64,000 nucleotides of DNA from contig JAGMVK010000006.1 of assembly GCA_020747065.1 (NCBI GenBank), positions 868,001-932,000 of the forward strand, written 5' to 3'. Shown piece after piece: positions 12,018-22,055 of this stretch. A program made the translations under genes and the position numbers. This DNA is from Cadophora sp. MPI-SDFR-AT-0126. Lineage: Eukaryota; Ascomycota; Leotiomycetes; Helotiales; Ploettnerulaceae. Within the stretch, counting starts at the first letter, position 1, and each line of letters begins with the position of its first letter. The notes under the pieces are model-generated. The model had not been told where the DNA came from. It ran no database searches and worked only from the letters and a program-made list of their open reading frames with translations.

Positions 12018-13409
12018 ATGCCAGCAAAGCTCAAATCCATACACACGATGCTTGCTCCCATCAAAGTTGGCATTGTCGGATATGGGAGTTCGGTCAGGTT
12101 TTTCCACATGCCTTATATCTTACCTAACCCGGAACTTGAAGTCTATGCATTCCTGCAACGAGCAGAAGCCCCATTAGACCCAACTAGAGCTGAACCATGG
12201 ACTCACTGTACCGCCGATTTCCCTAAAGCTAAACATCACCGTACGTCCGAGGCCTTCATTTCGGATCCGGAGATTGAGCTTGTGATTGTCTGTACACAGC
12301 ATGCCACTCATGCCGAATTTGCAGAGAAGGCATTAAGAGCTGGAAAGCATGGTAAGAATCACATAAAGAAAGTCAAAAATCAGTATTGAAATCGACGAAT
12401 AGTTGTCGTTGAGAAGCCATTCACGACATCCACCGAAGAAGCAGATCGAGTAATTTCCATCGCGAAGGGGACCGGCAAAATACTGACAACATTCCAAAGT
12501 AAGGATTAATGACTTGAGCCCGTTATAAAAGGGCTGACTAGTAATAGACCGACGATACGATGGTGATTTCATGACTCTGAAGGAGTTAGTCACGAAAAAC
12601 GCACTCGGGAAAGTTATAGAAGCTGAAATCCATTACGATTTCGAGGATGCGCCATAGTTGCCAACAATGGCAGCCAAGAAATACACGCCTGGAGAAGGCC
12701 ACATGTTTGGAATTGGTAAGCCTCACAAGATTTCTATTCCTCATTTTCATATCTCAGAAGACTAGAATATTGAAATGAGAATAGGTTCCCACTCTATCGA
12801 TCAAGCACTTGTCCTTTTCGGCAGGCCAAAATCCGTGACAGCATTCCTTCGGGATTTGCGAGGGGCAGACAGCGAGATCGAAGACACATTCACGATTATC
12901 TTGCAATATGAAAGTAAACTGTTAGTAACCATTAAAACGACAGTCAAGACATGTATGGAAGAGCAACTCCATTACTTCTTCCGTGGTACAGAGGGCACGT
13001 ATATAAAGGTATGACATGACCTCTCAATAATTTTGTTCTTCAGATGATCTGGTGCTGATAACCATAGTATGGAAGCGACGCCCAAGAGAGAGGTGTCTTC
13101 AGTGGCATACCTGCCACTGACCCAGATTTTGGTGTCGAGGATGAGGGTCTATACGGCGAACTCACAACTTATAAAAAATTCCATGAGGGCCAGGTTGATA
13201 AAGGCAAGAAAGTCATGTGGCAGAGAGCGAAATGGGTTGGAAAATACCCGACGATTCGGGGATGGATCAGGGGCTACTACGAGGATGTCGTTAAAGCGAT
13301 TCGGGGTGGGGAGCTTGTTGTTGATCCGCAAGACTCGAGGGATGGGATTCGCGTGATGGAGCTTGCGAGAATGTCACATGAGAAAGGGGTGACTGTTGAC
13401 TGGTCTTGA
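12018..13409 (+). pseudogene. Gfo/Idh/MocA-family oxidoreductase with one nonsense codon
   Basis: This is an NAD(P)-dependent dehydrogenase of the glucose-fructose oxidoreductase/inositol dehydrogenase type, probably cytosolic and acting on a sugar or polyol. Five exons join in frame: 12018-12351, 12403-12498, 12548-12715, 12785-13008, 13068-13409 (388 codons). The N-terminus has the Rossmann motif 'VGIVGYGSSVRFFH'. 'VVVEKPF' straddles the first intron and supplies the EKP motif. The C-terminal domain includes 'GSHSIDQALVLFGRP', with the conserved His. The start at 12048 (MLAPIKVGI) fits the family better than 12018. In exon 3 the frame hits TAG at 12655-12657, where relatives have Trp (P-W-L); TGG to TAG is a TpG to TpA change, the RIP signature. 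Everything else is intact, so the loss looks recent, or it is an assembly or base error. Confidence 0.75.
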
Positions 13410-13929
13410 TGCTGCGGTCAGTAAGGCAGCTGAATAGGAGATGAGTGCAAATAAACTCTTAACCTGTTCCTTGGTCTCTTCTTCGGGATTGGTCACAAAC
13501 TCGCTTGCGGAAATTGAGAGGGAAGTTGTCAAAGGGGAAGCTAGGGACAGCTTGAAAACTGGTTTCAGTATCAATTACAGTTTTTTCTTCCAGTGTGTTC
13601 CATACGACATGACGAGAGCATCGAATTACTCGTCAACAAAAAAGACCGATGGCCTGCTTTGTCGTAGCACTGCAGTACCTGCACCAGTGGTTCACTAGAA
13701 TTGTCCTGATTCACCGTGTAAAATGGATTGTAAGCATTTCTGATACACCCGTGAGAGGGAAAGGAGTCGCAGCTGTTGACAAGAGGGTATCCCAGCCTAT
13801 ATTTGACTGAATTGATCTCGATACTATTCCAGTCTACAAGAAGAGATCGTCTATCGAGGTGTGCCGAAGACTCGCCTATGTCGAGCATGAGAGTGTGTAT
13901 AGCAGGACCACAGTTGGTATTGTACGCTT
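13410..13929. other. Spacer between two decayed genes
   Basis: I see no supported gene. A - frame that continues from the P450 relic runs to 13571 but has no recognisable domain past about 13935, so it is read as trailing non-coding sequence. Confidence 0.4.
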
Positions 13930-15600
13930 CCTCATTGAAGAACGACTTTGCAGCCTTGAGCATTAGACAAAGTGTGAGGTGTTGCCGCTTCGTCCCCGGT
14001 TCCTCCAGTGCTGTTCCCAGGGCAAGCTTTATGCCTGGGTATGCCTGGATAATCCGAACGATGGCACAGGAAGCAAGCATAAGCCCAAAATCCTCTGGTT
14101 TCACTGATTCAGCCTCCGTGTTAGGGACAAGACACACGGCCGAACTTACTACCTAGACAAAGTCGCGGTCCACCATTAAATGGAAGATAGGCCCAGCCGA
14201 TGCTAGCAAGCTCCGAGCCGTCTTATTTCTCGGGTCCGAACGTTAAATGATCAGGTCCATATATATCCTTCCGCCGTTGAATGTGGTATACTGAATATGC
14301 GACGGGCATCCCTTCTCGACCTAGGAGCGGCGAGCGTCCGTCCGGAGCACCGCCAAAGGGGAGAGTAGTCGTCTTCCTGCAAAAACGTGTATTGATCGGA
14401 ACCGGAGGATACAATCGAAGGGCCGCATATTTCTGTCAGCAAGTGCGGAAATCCCGGGATTATTTGATTCCTCACTTCCTGGAGGACATTATGTAAGTAG
14501 GGCATTCGTTGAATGTGCGCTCTTTTGATATCCTTTTCAGGTCCAAAAACAGTGTGTATTTCACACCGGAAAGTTTCTAGTACACTTGGATTTCGCAGAA
14601 CAAGGTGACTGTATCTGACGCATTAGCACAGTCTCCAGAAATCAGATCGTCTACTGACAAAGCGTAAGACAATGTCGCGGCTGTGGTATCTCGTCCAGCA
14701 ATCAGCACATTAAGTACCTGATCTCGAACGAGTTGCAGGTCCTCGTTTCCGCGATACAGCTCCGATATGAACGAGGCTTTCTCTGAATTGACTGGATTTT
14801 CCACTCCTCGTTGCAGAGCTTATAGAGCCAATAGGTAGGTAGGTGTATTTCTTGATGGTTTACAAGTCTCGAGGAAACCTGTCGGACTGTATAGGAAGTA
14901 CAAGTCCCCAAGCCGAGCGAGGGTGCCCGTAACCAGAGAAGCTTGGCCGAAGGCCTTCGAAAATAAATCTCCGCTCTCGTGCTTGAAGCTCTCAACTGGT
15001 TGACCTAATATCATGGCTATGGTTATGTCAAGCGTCAATCTGTAGAACACTGGGTGAAGGTCTTTGATCCCGTAGGAGGTCTTCAGTCTTTCCGTCAACA
15101 TTTCTAGATGCTCGCGGAAGCCTTTTAAGTTCTGGTACTGTATCCGCATGAATCGCCGCCTCAGAACTTCTCGCGAGCGCTTCCAGGCAGTACCGTCCTG
15201 TGCGAAAAGTCCATCACCGATCATCGCCTTCATAGCCAAGGTGAGAGGTCCAAGATGAAAGTCTGAGAAGAATATGATCAGACTAGGATGCTCGAATGTG
15301 TGGGTCGAAGGGACTTGCTAGTCACTGACCTTCAAACTGTGTGGAAAGCAATGCCTCTATGTTCTCGCGATCCTACGCCACATAGCCAATACCTCCAAGG
15401 ATCCTGACTTCAGCAGTTAGGCTCAGCTGATCAAAGTGTTCAGTGAAGAAGGCAAGAAGCTTTTATCTCGTCCTGCTTTCAAACCATCCTTCGGTACGTC
15501 CAGCGCAAGCGGCCAATGATAGATGAGCTTAGCTGCTGAAGGTTTGCACCCCTTGCGCGTGCCGAACTCGACATCGTGCTGTAGTCGTCATTCAACAAAA
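13930..15600 (-). pseudogene. CYP52-like cytochrome P450 relic
   Basis: Pieces in shifting - frames assemble into a CYP52-type P450 (fatty acid/alkane omega-hydroxylase family). About 15590-15490 carries 'HDVEFGTRKGCKP', the post-anchor part. About 15375-15330 carries 'DRENIEALLSTQFE', followed by a GT-AG intron to about 15270 and then 'DFHLGPL' and 'MIGDGLFAQDGTAWKRSRE' (helix C). The I-helix 'AGRDTTA' is at about 14699-14679. 'PPVPINTRFCRKTTTLP' is at about 14408, and 'RRKDIYGPD' follows. The haem-loop '[10 protein letters not shown]' is at about 14153-14185. Breaks: TAG at 15375-15373, a stop about 14820, another before 14577, a disturbed ExxR region near 14475, and TAA at 14225-14223 where Trp is expected. 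The membrane anchor was not found. Enzyme function is lost. Confidence 0.82.
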
Positions 15601-15796
15601 TGCCGTACGACCTCAAGTATAAGGGAACGTACGTGATATTTCATAGCGCCGCGGGCATACTAATATATACATGAAAACACGATCAGGACGAGGGCTGTAA
15701 GTGTTGATGGCCGGAAAGCGGCGAAAGTAGGAACGAAGTCACCTACGCTGTGAAAATAGGCGATGGTAGACATATTTCGGCGCGCTTTGAGCAACA

Positions 15797-15866
15797 GAGA
15801 GAAGAGAGAAGGGAGGCCCGGGGGGGAGGGGGGAAGGGACAGAGAGCAAGGGACAGAGGAGGGAGT
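15797..15866. repeat. Purine-rich tract
   Basis: About 70 bases almost entirely A and G (runs of GAGAGAAG, then GGGGGGAGG and AGAGAGCAAGGGACAGAGGAGGG). It is a low-complexity polypurine strand between two pseudogenes and could form triplex DNA. It is not conserved coding sequence. Confidence 0.75.
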
Positions 15867-15924
15867 ACGGCGAAGGTATCGTCAGAACCGGAAGACTTCT
15901 CTCCAATAAGGCTGAAAAGGGGGC

Positions 15925-16790
15925 TCAATGAACTCTCTCAACTGTCACTCATATCTACAAACTCCTACTCGGGTGATTGCTACTCAACGCATGCGGCGGT
16001 CCATTTATGGGCAAGGCAGAAGCCGGAGATGACGCTTGTTGGGCAAGCAGTTTGGTGTCATATAACAGATACCCCCACTTTCTAGAGCTATCCTGCTTTC
16101 AGCTTTAGGAGACATCGAAGTTGACGAGGCATTCCGGAAAGATTTGCTTCCACACGTTCGTCATATTCAAGAAGTTGAGCGGACAATCCAGGCAGCTTTG
16201 CCAGGAACAGAAAATCTAGGCATAAGCTTTGGCCGACATTGGACCCCAACAAATCGAGACCAATTACTTCAGTTTACGAAACTCAGCCTGGTGTATGCAC
16301 AAGGACACCAGCTCAAGGAAGCAGAGATGCTGTAAAAGTGTGTTGCAGAGAATGCGATCAAATACCTGGGTACGGAACACATTAATACGATCGGCATCAT
16401 GCGGTTACTATCAGGGACGTACTGGCAGCTTGCAGAAGTGCACAAAGCTGTTGAACTTGAGAAGCGAGCCCACATGTATATAACAAGCTTTTTAGCCTGG
16501 ATCATCCGGAAACACTGCAGATCATGCACAGCAATGGTTCAGATTTGTGACCGCAAGGCCGGATCTTAGAAGCGAGTAGAGTTCTTCACACTGCTATCGA
16601 AGGGCTCAGAAAATGGGTTGATAGTGATAACATTCAGATGTTGAAAGCTATGAGTGTTTAGGACGCGCGGTCACCGAAGATTCTTGGATTTACAAAGGCG
16701 GTCCGCATTCAAACTAAGAGTACTTTATATATGTATATGTTTGAATGGGCAACTTGCGAATTCTCGATTACATGCCAACATGCCGATCTG
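15925..16790 (+). pseudogene. TPR-repeat fragment of an NLR/kinesin-light-chain-like protein
   Basis: These pieces resemble the C-terminal part of fungal NB-ARC/TPR (NLR-like) proteins. 'CYSTHAAVHLWARQKPEM' (about 15975-16030) matches the linker before the repeats. 'EVDEAFRKDLLPHVRHIQEV' (about 16118-16178) and 'KCVAENAIKYLGTEHINT' (about 16336-16390) match TPR-flanking helices, and 'EGLRKWVDSDNIQ' (about 16595-16635) matches a further unit. Frame shifts occur near 16083 and 16650, and TAA at 16333-16335 interrupts a run where Gln is plausible (CAA to TAA, RIP-type). The effector and nucleotide-binding parts are absent, so this is a fragment of a self-recognition or defence type gene, not a working receptor. 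Confidence 0.65.
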
Positions 16791-17905
16791 CTGGAGTAGG
16801 TGCTTCAAACAACCTGTGCGAATGATGGTATGGATCTGTCGAGATCCATATCACAGACAGTCAGAGATGACTTGCTAAGGTATATGGTCACATACAATGA
16901 AAGAAGGCCGAGCTTGATTGGAATGAATGAGAGAAGTGTTGACACATAGCAGGAATCTGGAGAATTGAAACAAAAGTGAAACGAGTTAATATAATCAAGA
17001 CGTCGGCGCAGGGCAGTAAAGTTCAGAGAGTCGGTTCGTGGAGGGCACAGGCGACTGTCGCAAAAAGAATGAAAGTGTCGCATCGTGTTAGGGTGTGAGA
17101 AAGTAATCTCTATAGAGAATTGAGAACAATGGCGTGGAACGGACGATGCACCAGGGAAAGATGATCTAGAAATTGCAGTTGGGAACACAGAGCTCGATAA
17201 ATTGAGATACCAATAGAATGATGCGACGAAGTCTCGTTGACACACTAGTTGCCAATGCCGTGTGCAGTTTCGCATGACGTTCTCTTCAAGCACCAGCTCC
17301 ACTGGTCACCGACTGCCAGCACTCTTGTAGCGCAAAGAATTATGGCTAGCATATTAGCTACATGGTCTCGAGGCTGGGAATCAATACGAATGGGTTTTCA
17401 GTTCCAATATCGATACACAAGTGTCAGACCTGACGTACAAAAGAGTAAGGCCCGTACAATGCAGAACCCGGGAACACAAGCAAGTAAGCAACCGAAAAAA
17501 AATGCAGCACTTGCCATGTGCGACCGAGAAATGGAAGGTATGACGAAGTCTCCGTCCATGTTTGCGCGTCTCTTCGGAGCTATCAGACTTTGATAGTGAC
17601 CGGAGCCATCGCCATCGCCATCGTAAGCCCCATAATTCAAAGCTCCGGAGCAATCCATTCTGGCCAATGAGGCGGTTCTGGTACGATCGTGAATGCTGAG
17701 GTCCACAAGCACTGCTTGTCTGCTACCATTCCTTCCATCGAATCCACAATTCCCGTTCTTCCTTTAATGTATGCGGCCAACGAGTCCAGTTCCACAGCAA
17801 GAACTATTCCATGGCATCGGCCATATCCCCGCGGCTCGATAGCTTATATGTCGGGATCCAGGCGGGAAGAAGTGCATCCTTCGTGCGTCGAATCTATTTA
17901 CGACT
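16791..17905. other. Intergenic, no supported gene
   Basis: Frames on both strands here lack recognisable domains, have no plausible splice structure and overlap each other. I see no RNA gene or notable repeat. Confidence 0.45.
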
Positions 17906-18324
17906 TCAGGGCTTCTTTCCCTTGACCTGCGTCAACTCGGCCAGCTGCTTCTCCAATCCTTCAACTTCTGCTGTACATATCCGTGAGCAAAGCTACGACT
18001 GGCACTTTCGTTGTGCCCGCTTACTCACCACTCTTCTGTTTTTTAATCTCGTCCTTCTCCAGATATACCCATCCCCAGTAGACTAATTGATATGTAAAAG
18101 TAGCCATGAGAAGGACCTTTGCTACAGGTCTCGCGAAGGTCTTGTAGAATCCAACCTATTGTAGAGATATTAGTTCTCAAATTGTCGCAGCAAAGACTTG
18201 TGATGATGTGGATTTGACGCTGACTTACATGAGGCGAAATTGTTTTCTGCCCTGTGGTGATGAGTCGAGCTTGTCTTGCTGCGTGGGCTGGTGCGTTCCC
18301 TCGTAATCTGGAGACAGAGTACAT
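17906..18324 (-). CDS. Small membrane protein, probably mitochondrial, unidentified
   Basis: Three exons join in frame: 18324-18229, 18155-18029, 17970-17906, giving 95 residues. The first about 30 residues are rich in Arg and Ala with no acidic residue ('MYSVSRLRGNAPAHAARQAR'), like a mitochondrial presequence. A hydrophobic segment follows ('VLLMATFTYQLVYWGWVYL'), then a charged, helix-prone tail ('EVEGLEKQLAELTQVKGKKP'). The plan suggests a single-pass inner-membrane protein with a short coiled coil, the size of respiratory-chain accessory or assembly factors, but I do not recognise the family. An in-frame ATG also exists at 18342; 18324 gives the better presequence. Both introns are GT-AG. 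It is divergent from the YSY6 gene, sharing a 398-bp promoter region. Confidence 0.7.
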
Positions 18325-18722
18325 ATTGTCTATTGGTATCATGAGTTCCGATTTGACGTGGGTGGAGTGAGCAGCGGCGAAATGAATTAATTGTACAGAA
18401 AGCTTCCAAACAAAACAAAGTCTCGAAGTTCAGACATGGGTCGGGGCCTACCCCTGCCTCCCCTGCCTACAGTAGCTCGCCTGGTCCAGTCCTCAGCATG
18501 GGCCGTGCACTCTGGCCGACACTTTACTTGGGACAGATTACACTGAAATACCGACAACACCAGTACTTACTTTCTTACTCCTTGACTTCGTGTTCTCTTC
18601 TCTTCTCTTCTCTCCTCTCCTCTCTACTCTTCCCATAGTCCCACTTCCAGGAGTATTCAACGCACTTCCTGGAATAATCAATATCTACTCTAATAAACCT
18701 CCCCCGACCTCCAGCCTACACA
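18325..18722. promoter_or_regulatory. Shared promoter region with pyrimidine tract before YSY6
   Basis: This 398-bp gap separates divergently transcribed small genes. At about 18590-18640, 80-130 bp before the YSY6 ATG, the + strand is almost pure C and T (TTCTCTTCTCTTCTCTC pattern). Such CT-rich tracts just upstream of transcription starts are common in filamentous fungal promoters of strongly expressed genes. No clear TATA box was identified. Confidence 0.5.
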
Positions 18723-19068
18723 ATGGTAAGCTATTCCCCGAATATGTCATAACAAGCAGGACACAAGAGCAAGAGCAAGGCTGATAAAATGAACACCAGG
18801 CGCAAACACCAGAACAACGCAAGCGCAACGCCAAGTTCACCAAGGAGCAAAATGCGAAGCGTGGAAAGCCAGCGCAGGAATTGAAGAAGAAGCAGGAGTT
18901 CAAGAGCCCTGTTAGCCCCGTGGTCCTTGGTATTGTCCCCTCTCGCGAACTCGGACATCGCATTGCATTGGGAGAGCGTATGTTAATGTCTGGTGCTTAG
19001 GTGTTCTTGGCTTCGTCGTCTTCGGTGGTCTGATATTCGAATTGCTCAGCAGGTTCTTCCTCCGGTGA
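18723..19068 (+). CDS. YSY6: YSY6/RAMP4/SERP-type ER membrane protein
   Basis: Stress-associated ER protein: a tiny tail-anchored protein of the translocon that helps secretory protein biogenesis. Exon 1 is only the ATG (18723-18725), followed by an intron to 18799. Exon 2 is 18800-18929 and exon 3 is 19001-19068, giving 66 residues. The soluble part opens 'AQTPEQRKRNAKFTKEQNAK' and continues to 'KSPVSPVVL', the standard RAMP4 pattern. The tail 'GVLGFVVFGGLIFELLSRFF' is the single C-terminal membrane anchor. Length matches the family (about 65 residues). The second intron starts GTATTG and ends TTAG; its phase-1 join rebuilds a Gly codon. It converges on the SMAP-domain gene downstream. Confidence 0.92.
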
Positions 19069-19461
19069 GAGAACGTATTTGGAGGGGACGTGGATGGGCT
19101 TTGGGAGCGAAATTGAGGGAAGCTGGTGGGCTGGAGGCCGAAGCTGCGTGACAGAAATACTCAATGGATTGGGGAGTTGGAGTCTGCATGGATATGTACA
19201 CTGCTTACCACCGAGGAGGTACACACCACAAAAGTTGTCCGTATTCTTCCCATGGAAGGGAGGATCTCAGGGGAGTTTTGGTCTTGCTTCTGAGCTATTT
19301 ATTCTGGATTCTGGGGATAAATACCCATTGAATTCCAATTGAGAAATGTGAACTACTTTCAAGTCTCGAGATTGCAAATGCAGAAGGGAAATGCAAGTAC
19401 AATTACCCTTTCGAACACCCAGCCAGATGATGCGATACTTTTGTACTCCACCCATTATCCC
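19069..19461. other. Convergent intergenic region
   Basis: This region lies between the 3' ends of YSY6 and the SMAP-domain gene and would hold both 3' UTRs. I see no gene. Confidence 0.5.
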
Positions 19462-21370
19462 TTATGCACCCAGACCGCGCTTCTTGGATCCTCCATCATG
19501 CTTCATCTTCACACCGGCTTCGAATTGGCGCTCCAATTCTTCTTGGATCTTCTTAATGTTAACGCCGTTATCTTTATCCTTCTTGTCCTTTTCGACCCCC
19601 TTGCTTGATCCCTTTCCAGCACCTAGTAAGCGAAGGAATTTATTTCTCCGGGCCGCATCCCCAGTCAAAGCATCTGGATTCCATTGCTCAGCACCGTGTG
19701 CAGGGCCATCGTCATTCTTCTCTGCTTCTGCTGCCATCTTCGCTTCTTGCTCAGCAAGGGCCTTATCCAATCTCTCATCACTACTCTCCTTCACCTTCTT
19801 GACCTTTTTCACGGGCCGGGTGTCTTGGACAGTTTCGGTCTCCGACTTGGACTTTTTCTTTTTGTGAGACTTTTCCTTCTTAGGATCATCCTGAGAAATG
19901 ACCTCTTCAATCTCGGTTCGCTTCCGCTTTTTGGAAGACGACTCTCCATTGGCAGTCTTAGCAAGTTTCTCTGCCCTCTTGGCAGCATTCTTTTCTCTTC
20001 TTGACGCCTTCGCCTCCTTGACAGTCTGGTCATCCTCGACTACGTTAGTCTGAGCCAATTTCTCGGCTTCAAGTCTTGCAGCTTCCTCCGCAGCTTTCTG
20101 CTTTCGCTCTTGTCGCCTTTTGGTCTTCGCTGCTTGCTTCTTCTCCTTACGAGCTCTTTCAATTTCAGCAGCCTTCTCAATAAGCTCGAGGTTGAGTTTT
20201 GGAGCCGGCGCTGCCTTTAGCTTCTTTCCCTTGGCCACCTTGACATTCTCATCTTCTGACTCCGAATCCGAATCAGAGCCGGAGCTAGAGTCTGATTTAG
20301 TTGTGAGATCTGTAGGTTTAGTCACAGCAGCTAGAATCTCCCTTCTGGCTTTCTCCTTGTCGAAAATGACACCGGCGTTGTCGGCTTCTCTCTTCCTGAC
20401 CTTCAAAGCCTTGTTCAGCTTCTTGTTCTCTTGCTGGATTTTGATAAGCTGTTTCCTGGATTTGGCTTTCTCTCTCTTCCGGTCCGCCAATCGTTTCAGG
20501 ATTTGTTCATCTGTGATGTCCCATAGCGCCAAAAGATCCTCCTCACCCTCAGGTAAGCTGATCCCTTCGGGTATGACTGGTTTTGGAGGGATAGGTTGAG
20601 GCTTCAGCTGTTCTTGTCGATGCAATTGCTTTTTGCTTATCTTCTTAGGACGCTGCATACTCTTCAAAGCTTCTTTCGCCGGGAAGTGTGTTGGCGCTGG
20701 CAGCCCGTGATCAACAGCTCGCTGAGCTTCCTCGGCCTCCAATTTGGCCGCCATTTCAGCATCCTTGCAACGTTTCTCTATAGCGTTTCGTTCACCCTCC
20801 TCTCTATCCTTCTGTTCCTTGGCTTCTGCCGCTTTTCGCATTCCCTCTTTCGACTTGACAATCCCACCAGGAAGTATGATTATTTCGCCCACGTTGAACA
20901 TCTTGCCGCTGGGGTCGTGGATTGCAGCCAGGTGCTCAGCCTGCTTGACTGCATCGGCCCTGATTCTCTGCCTCTCGAGGTCGATAGCTCGCTGCTTGTT
21001 GCGGTCTTTGTTTTTGCTATATTTCTCTGTATTTCGGTTCTACGGACGTCACTTGCTGAATGTGTTGTTGAAGCATGTAACTCACCAGCTTTCTGTGAAG
21101 TAGATCATTCAGCTTCCGCTGTTGCTTGGCTTCAGACTTTATCCTCTTCTTATCTTTCCTCTGTGCCAGTCTAATCTCGCGTGCAATCGCTTTTCTCTCC
21201 TCTGGTTGAAATTTGTTAGATATGATATCCTGAATCTAAGCCAAGGCAGAAACTGCAAATTGTTTGACTGAGCATGTACCTGGCGTCTGTCCGATGACTT
21301 TTGGCCCCCAGGATATCGATTGAAGCCTCTCCTCGCCCTTTACCCCAAGTGGAATGTAATTCGCATCCAT
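19462..21370 (-). CDS. Lys/Glu-rich protein with C-terminal SMAP (small acidic protein) domain
   Basis: Long charged protein, likely nuclear. The last exon (21039-19462) encodes 525 residues. It has basic and acidic low-complexity runs, several KKxK nuclear-signal candidates ('SSKKRKRTE', 'SHKKKKSKS') and a Ser-rich acidic patch (DSSSGSDSDSESEDE). Near the C-terminus is 'WNPDALTGDAARRNKFLRLL', the core of the small-acidic-protein-like domain. Exon 2 is 21229-21086. The start is unsettled: ATG at 21370 opens 'MDANYIPLG'. A donor after 27 nt (21343) joins exon 2 in frame (582 residues), while the longer, plausible exon to 21280 would leave the frame off by one. Function is unknown; the charged coiled-coil style suggests a nucleolar or RNA-processing role, which is inference. 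Confidence 0.8.
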
Positions 21371-22055
21371 GCTTGCGATGTGCTTGTCCGAAATTTTCTA
21401 TTGCAACTTGTCGTTGAGTTCGACCTGGGCAATAAATTATTTCCAACCCTTATCTAAGCAGCTTCTTATCTTATCTTCAGTTGACGCTCTAACTACATTG
21501 GGATAAGCCGGGAGCGAAATGCGAGACGGGCCATAGGCGATGATAGGCGATGGCGTTGTTGACTTTCTCAAAATGCAAAGCCATTCGCTGTGCGCCTTGA
21601 ATGAAGCCGAGGGTAAAAGTTCTTGGTGAATCTAGGCTAATGATGGCCTAGTAAATCCGTCGTCTTCAGGGAGTTATTGCGAGCCAGGGCAGTAATTTTT
21701 CCGCCAAAGATTTGATCTAGCGCCGACGAAGCACGGCTGCACGTCTTTACTCTGGACCAAATCGACGCGTTGCCTTCAAAATTTTACGTGTCGAGATTAC
21801 TCAAGAGGTATACAGTTCTAGGAATTGTGATTTGAGGAAGTCCATGGACATACACAGCCTACTAATGACAGGTCATCCAAAGGGGACTTGCATTGCAAAT
21901 TGTTTCAATCATATTCGTTGATCTCTTGGTAACTGAGACCAAGTCTTCGATCCCTATCTATATGTACAGATTCGGCTGCTGCCTTGGAACCCATCCACAC
22001 TCAAACTCCTAACCTGGCCCCCTCAAATGCCCGAAATACTATGCATTTGCGCCCG
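21371..22055. other. Intergenic, no supported gene
   Basis: This holds the promoter of the SMAP-domain gene and the 3' UTR of AP-3 delta, both on -. No coding frame, RNA gene or repeat was recognised. Confidence 0.5.

Noticed and set aside
13571..14137. Possible separate gene on -
   Set aside because: Its first part continues the P450 C-terminus ('TKRQHLTLCLML' region); the rest has no domain, so it is part of the P450 relic.
16805..17302. 165-codon open frame on -
   Set aside because: No domain or splice support; overlaps the tail of the TPR relic and other frames.
19462..20901. Long + strand frames opposite the SMAP-domain gene (for example 20120-20599)
   Set aside because: Leu/Ser/Phe-rich shadows of the Glu/Lys/Arg-rich coding strand.
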